Source: Actinomycetes bacterium
GTDB taxonomy: Bacteria; Actinomycetota; Aquicultoria; CAJVYJ01; JAUVQD01
Length of the DNA stretch: 7,316 bases
Direction of reading: 5' to 3'
Assembly: GCA_030666075.1 (NCBI GenBank)
Contig: DAOUYN010000040.1
Location: 1-7,316 of the forward strand
A program made the position numbers and the translations under genes. Shown here piece after piece: positions 6,154-7,316 of the stretch. Below the pieces are notes generated by a model. It was not told the origin of the DNA. It saw only the letters and a program-made list of their open reading frames with translations, and did not search any database. Numbering within the stretch: the first letter of the stretch is position 1; each line of letters begins with the position of its first letter.

Positions 6154-7316
6154 GATTTCTTCGCTTTTGCTTTTTTCCGGTACTCTTCCTTGGTCACGCA
6201 CTGCGGATCAAGACAGATCTCCCAAGGGCGGCGGCCTTTACTGACTACCTTTATCTTCGGTGAACTGCACTCGTCGCAAGTCGTTCCCAAGGCGATGACA
6301 TCGCCATACTGCGGCAGCGGGTAAGACGTCTTACAGTCCGGATATTTTGAGCAACCGACGAACCGCTTCTTGCTCTTTTTGGCCCGGATTATCCGCAGAG
6401 GCTCGCCGCAATTGGGGCAGGCGCCGACTGTGCGGCTGTCCTGGATACCTTCACGGATCTCAGCCCCGACGGCCTCGGAATTCTTCATCAGTTCCGCCAT
6501 CACATCGCCGAACATCTCCCGGGAACGGCCGACCACATCGTCCCTGGTCATGTTCCCCTCGCAAATATTGTCCATATCCGCTTCGAGCTTGGCTGTCATC
6601 TCGGGCGAAGAGATGGCGGCGGCGTGTTTCTTAAGCGAAGAGGAAACGGCCATGCCAAGATCGGTCGGGACGATCGGGTCGCTATGCATATAGCTGCGAC
6701 TATAGAGGTTCTGGATGATCGCATGGCGGGTGGCCTTGGTTCCCAAGCCCAGCTTCTCCATCTCCTGGATAAGCCCGCCCTGGCTATACCGCCCCGGAGG
6801 CTGCGTCTCTTTCTCTTCGACAGTCCGCTCGACGAGCGAGACCTTCTGGCCTTCCTTGAGGTCGGGAAGGAGCTCGTCCTTTTTCTTCGAATAATGATAG
6901 TACCGAAGCCAGCCGTCTTCCACGACCCTTGAGCCGCGAACGAAGAATGGCTCGCCCTCGACGTCGATATCGATACGCATCGACTCAGATTTGGAGATGG
7001 GGGCCAATGTAGCCAAGAAGCGCCTCACGATAAGTTCGTATATCTTCCAATCAATACCGGTAATGCGGGTCTTCGAGGCGGCCGCCGTCGGATGGATAGG
7101 CGGATGGTCCGTGGCCTCTTTCTTGCCCCGGGTCGGCGTCAGCTCGCCCTGGGCCGCTATTTCCTTGGCCAGACCCCCGATATCCTCGGCGCCGCTGATA
7201 TTTTCCAGGATCTCGTGTAGCGGCAACGACTTCGGATAGACGGTGTTGTCGACACGCGGATATGAAATGAAACCTTCCATATATAGACCTTCGGCTATCC
7301 GCATAGCATTAGCGGG
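6150..7316 (-). CDS. topA: DNA topoisomerase I, archaeal-like type IA (5' part outside window)
   Basis: Type IA topoisomerase that relaxes negatively supercoiled DNA through a transient 5'-phosphotyrosine link. The reading frame is open to the window edge, so about 388 C-terminal codons are visible and the N-terminal TOPRIM domain is missing. Numbering from the internal Met at 7304, the active-site block is GFISYPRVDNTVYP, with catalytic Tyr15 (codon 7260-7262) followed by Pro-Arg. TDHPPIHPT lies at 65-73, GRYSQGGLIQEMEKLGLGTK at 171-190 leading into ATR, and PTDLG at 213-217. Two four-cysteine zinc fingers close the protein: C296/C299/C318/C324 and C343/C346/C364/C369, then a lysine-rich tail. 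From memory of the family, ISYPR, TDHPPI and LGTKATR are hallmarks of the archaeal-type enzyme, whereas bacterial TopA has ITYMRTDS, AHEAIRPT and GRPSTYA. The stop codon overlaps the start chosen for the next gene. Family assignment is firm; the archaeal-type subfamily is likely but unaligned. Confidence 0.93.
   Translation of the reverse strand, partial: PANAMRIAEGLYMEGFISYPRVDNTVYPKSLPLHEILENISGAEDIGGLAKEIAAQGELTPTRGKKEATDHPPIHPTAAASKTRITGIDWKIYELIVRRFLATLAPISKSESMRIDIDVEGEPFFVRGSRVVEDGWLRYYHYSKKKDELLPDLKEGQKVSLVERTVEEKETQPPGRYSQGGLIQEMEKLGLGTKATRHAIIQNLYSRSYMHSDPIVPTDLGMAVSSSLKKHAAAISSPEMTAKLEADMDNICEGNMTRDDVVGRSREMFGDVMAELMKNSEAVGAEIREGIQDSRTVGACPNCGEPLRIIRAKKSKKRFVGCSKYPDCKTSYPLPQYGDVIALGTTCDECSSPKIKVVSKGRRPWEICLDPQCVTKEEYRKKAKAKKS

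Noticed and set aside
5449..6201. GTG at 6201 as the start of the nitrilase-like gene
   Set aside because: It would give a 52-base overlap with topA, and its first 16 residues mirror the lysine-rich topA tail; TTG at 6153 fits the domain start. Not excluded.

Overview
The window holds eight genes, all on the minus strand, so transcription runs from high to low coordinates. It is GC-rich and gene-dense, and the only sizeable intergenic gap is about 150 bp. In transcription order: the 3' part of a DNA topoisomerase I gene (topA, cut by the window edge), a degenerate nitrilase-superfamily gene, a repeat-filled gap, malate dehydrogenase (mdh), the alpha and beta subunits of a class I fumarase, thymidylate kinase (tmk), the DNA polymerase III delta' subunit (holB), and a PSP1-domain protein of the RicT/YaaT family.

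Organism. The tmk-holB-ricT order is the one known from Bacillus subtilis and relatives, while topA upstream of tmk-holB recalls Actinobacteria. High GC, a lysine- and arginine-rich HolB C-terminal half and an oxygen-sensitive two-subunit [4Fe-4S] fumarase fit an anaerobic, deep-branching actinobacterium or a high-GC firmicute. This is inference from gene content only. The topoisomerase reads as the archaeal-type family rather than the usual bacterial TopA, which is unusual in this setting.

Layout. 6150-7316: topA, from the active-site tyrosine to the C-terminal zinc fingers. 5449-6153: nitrilase-fold protein whose TTG start overlaps the topA stop; it appears to lack the catalytic Glu-Lys-Cys triad. 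5301-5450: intergenic gap holding four copies of a REP-like repeat in head-to-head arrangement, with a perfect 25-bp inverted repeat and a 34-bp tandem duplication. The outermost copy supplies two bases of the upstream gene's stop codon. 2965-5300: mdh, fumarase alpha and fumarase beta, tightly packed. 5-2983: tmk, holB and ricT, with tmk starting inside the end of the fumarase beta gene.

How the genes work together. mdh and the fumarase catalyse neighbouring steps, fumarate to malate to oxaloacetate, and are probably translated from one message. Tmk makes dTDP for DNA synthesis, HolB is part of the clamp loader and TopA relaxes supercoils. RicT in Bacillus acts with RicA and RicF in mRNA processing. 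The carbon-metabolism genes thus sit inside a replication/RNA housekeeping cluster. No phage genes, transposase, CRISPR array, tRNA or rRNA is visible. The best candidates for something new are the repeat cluster, the triad-less nitrilase homologue, and the RicT variant with an extra cysteine cluster and a repetitive basic tail.
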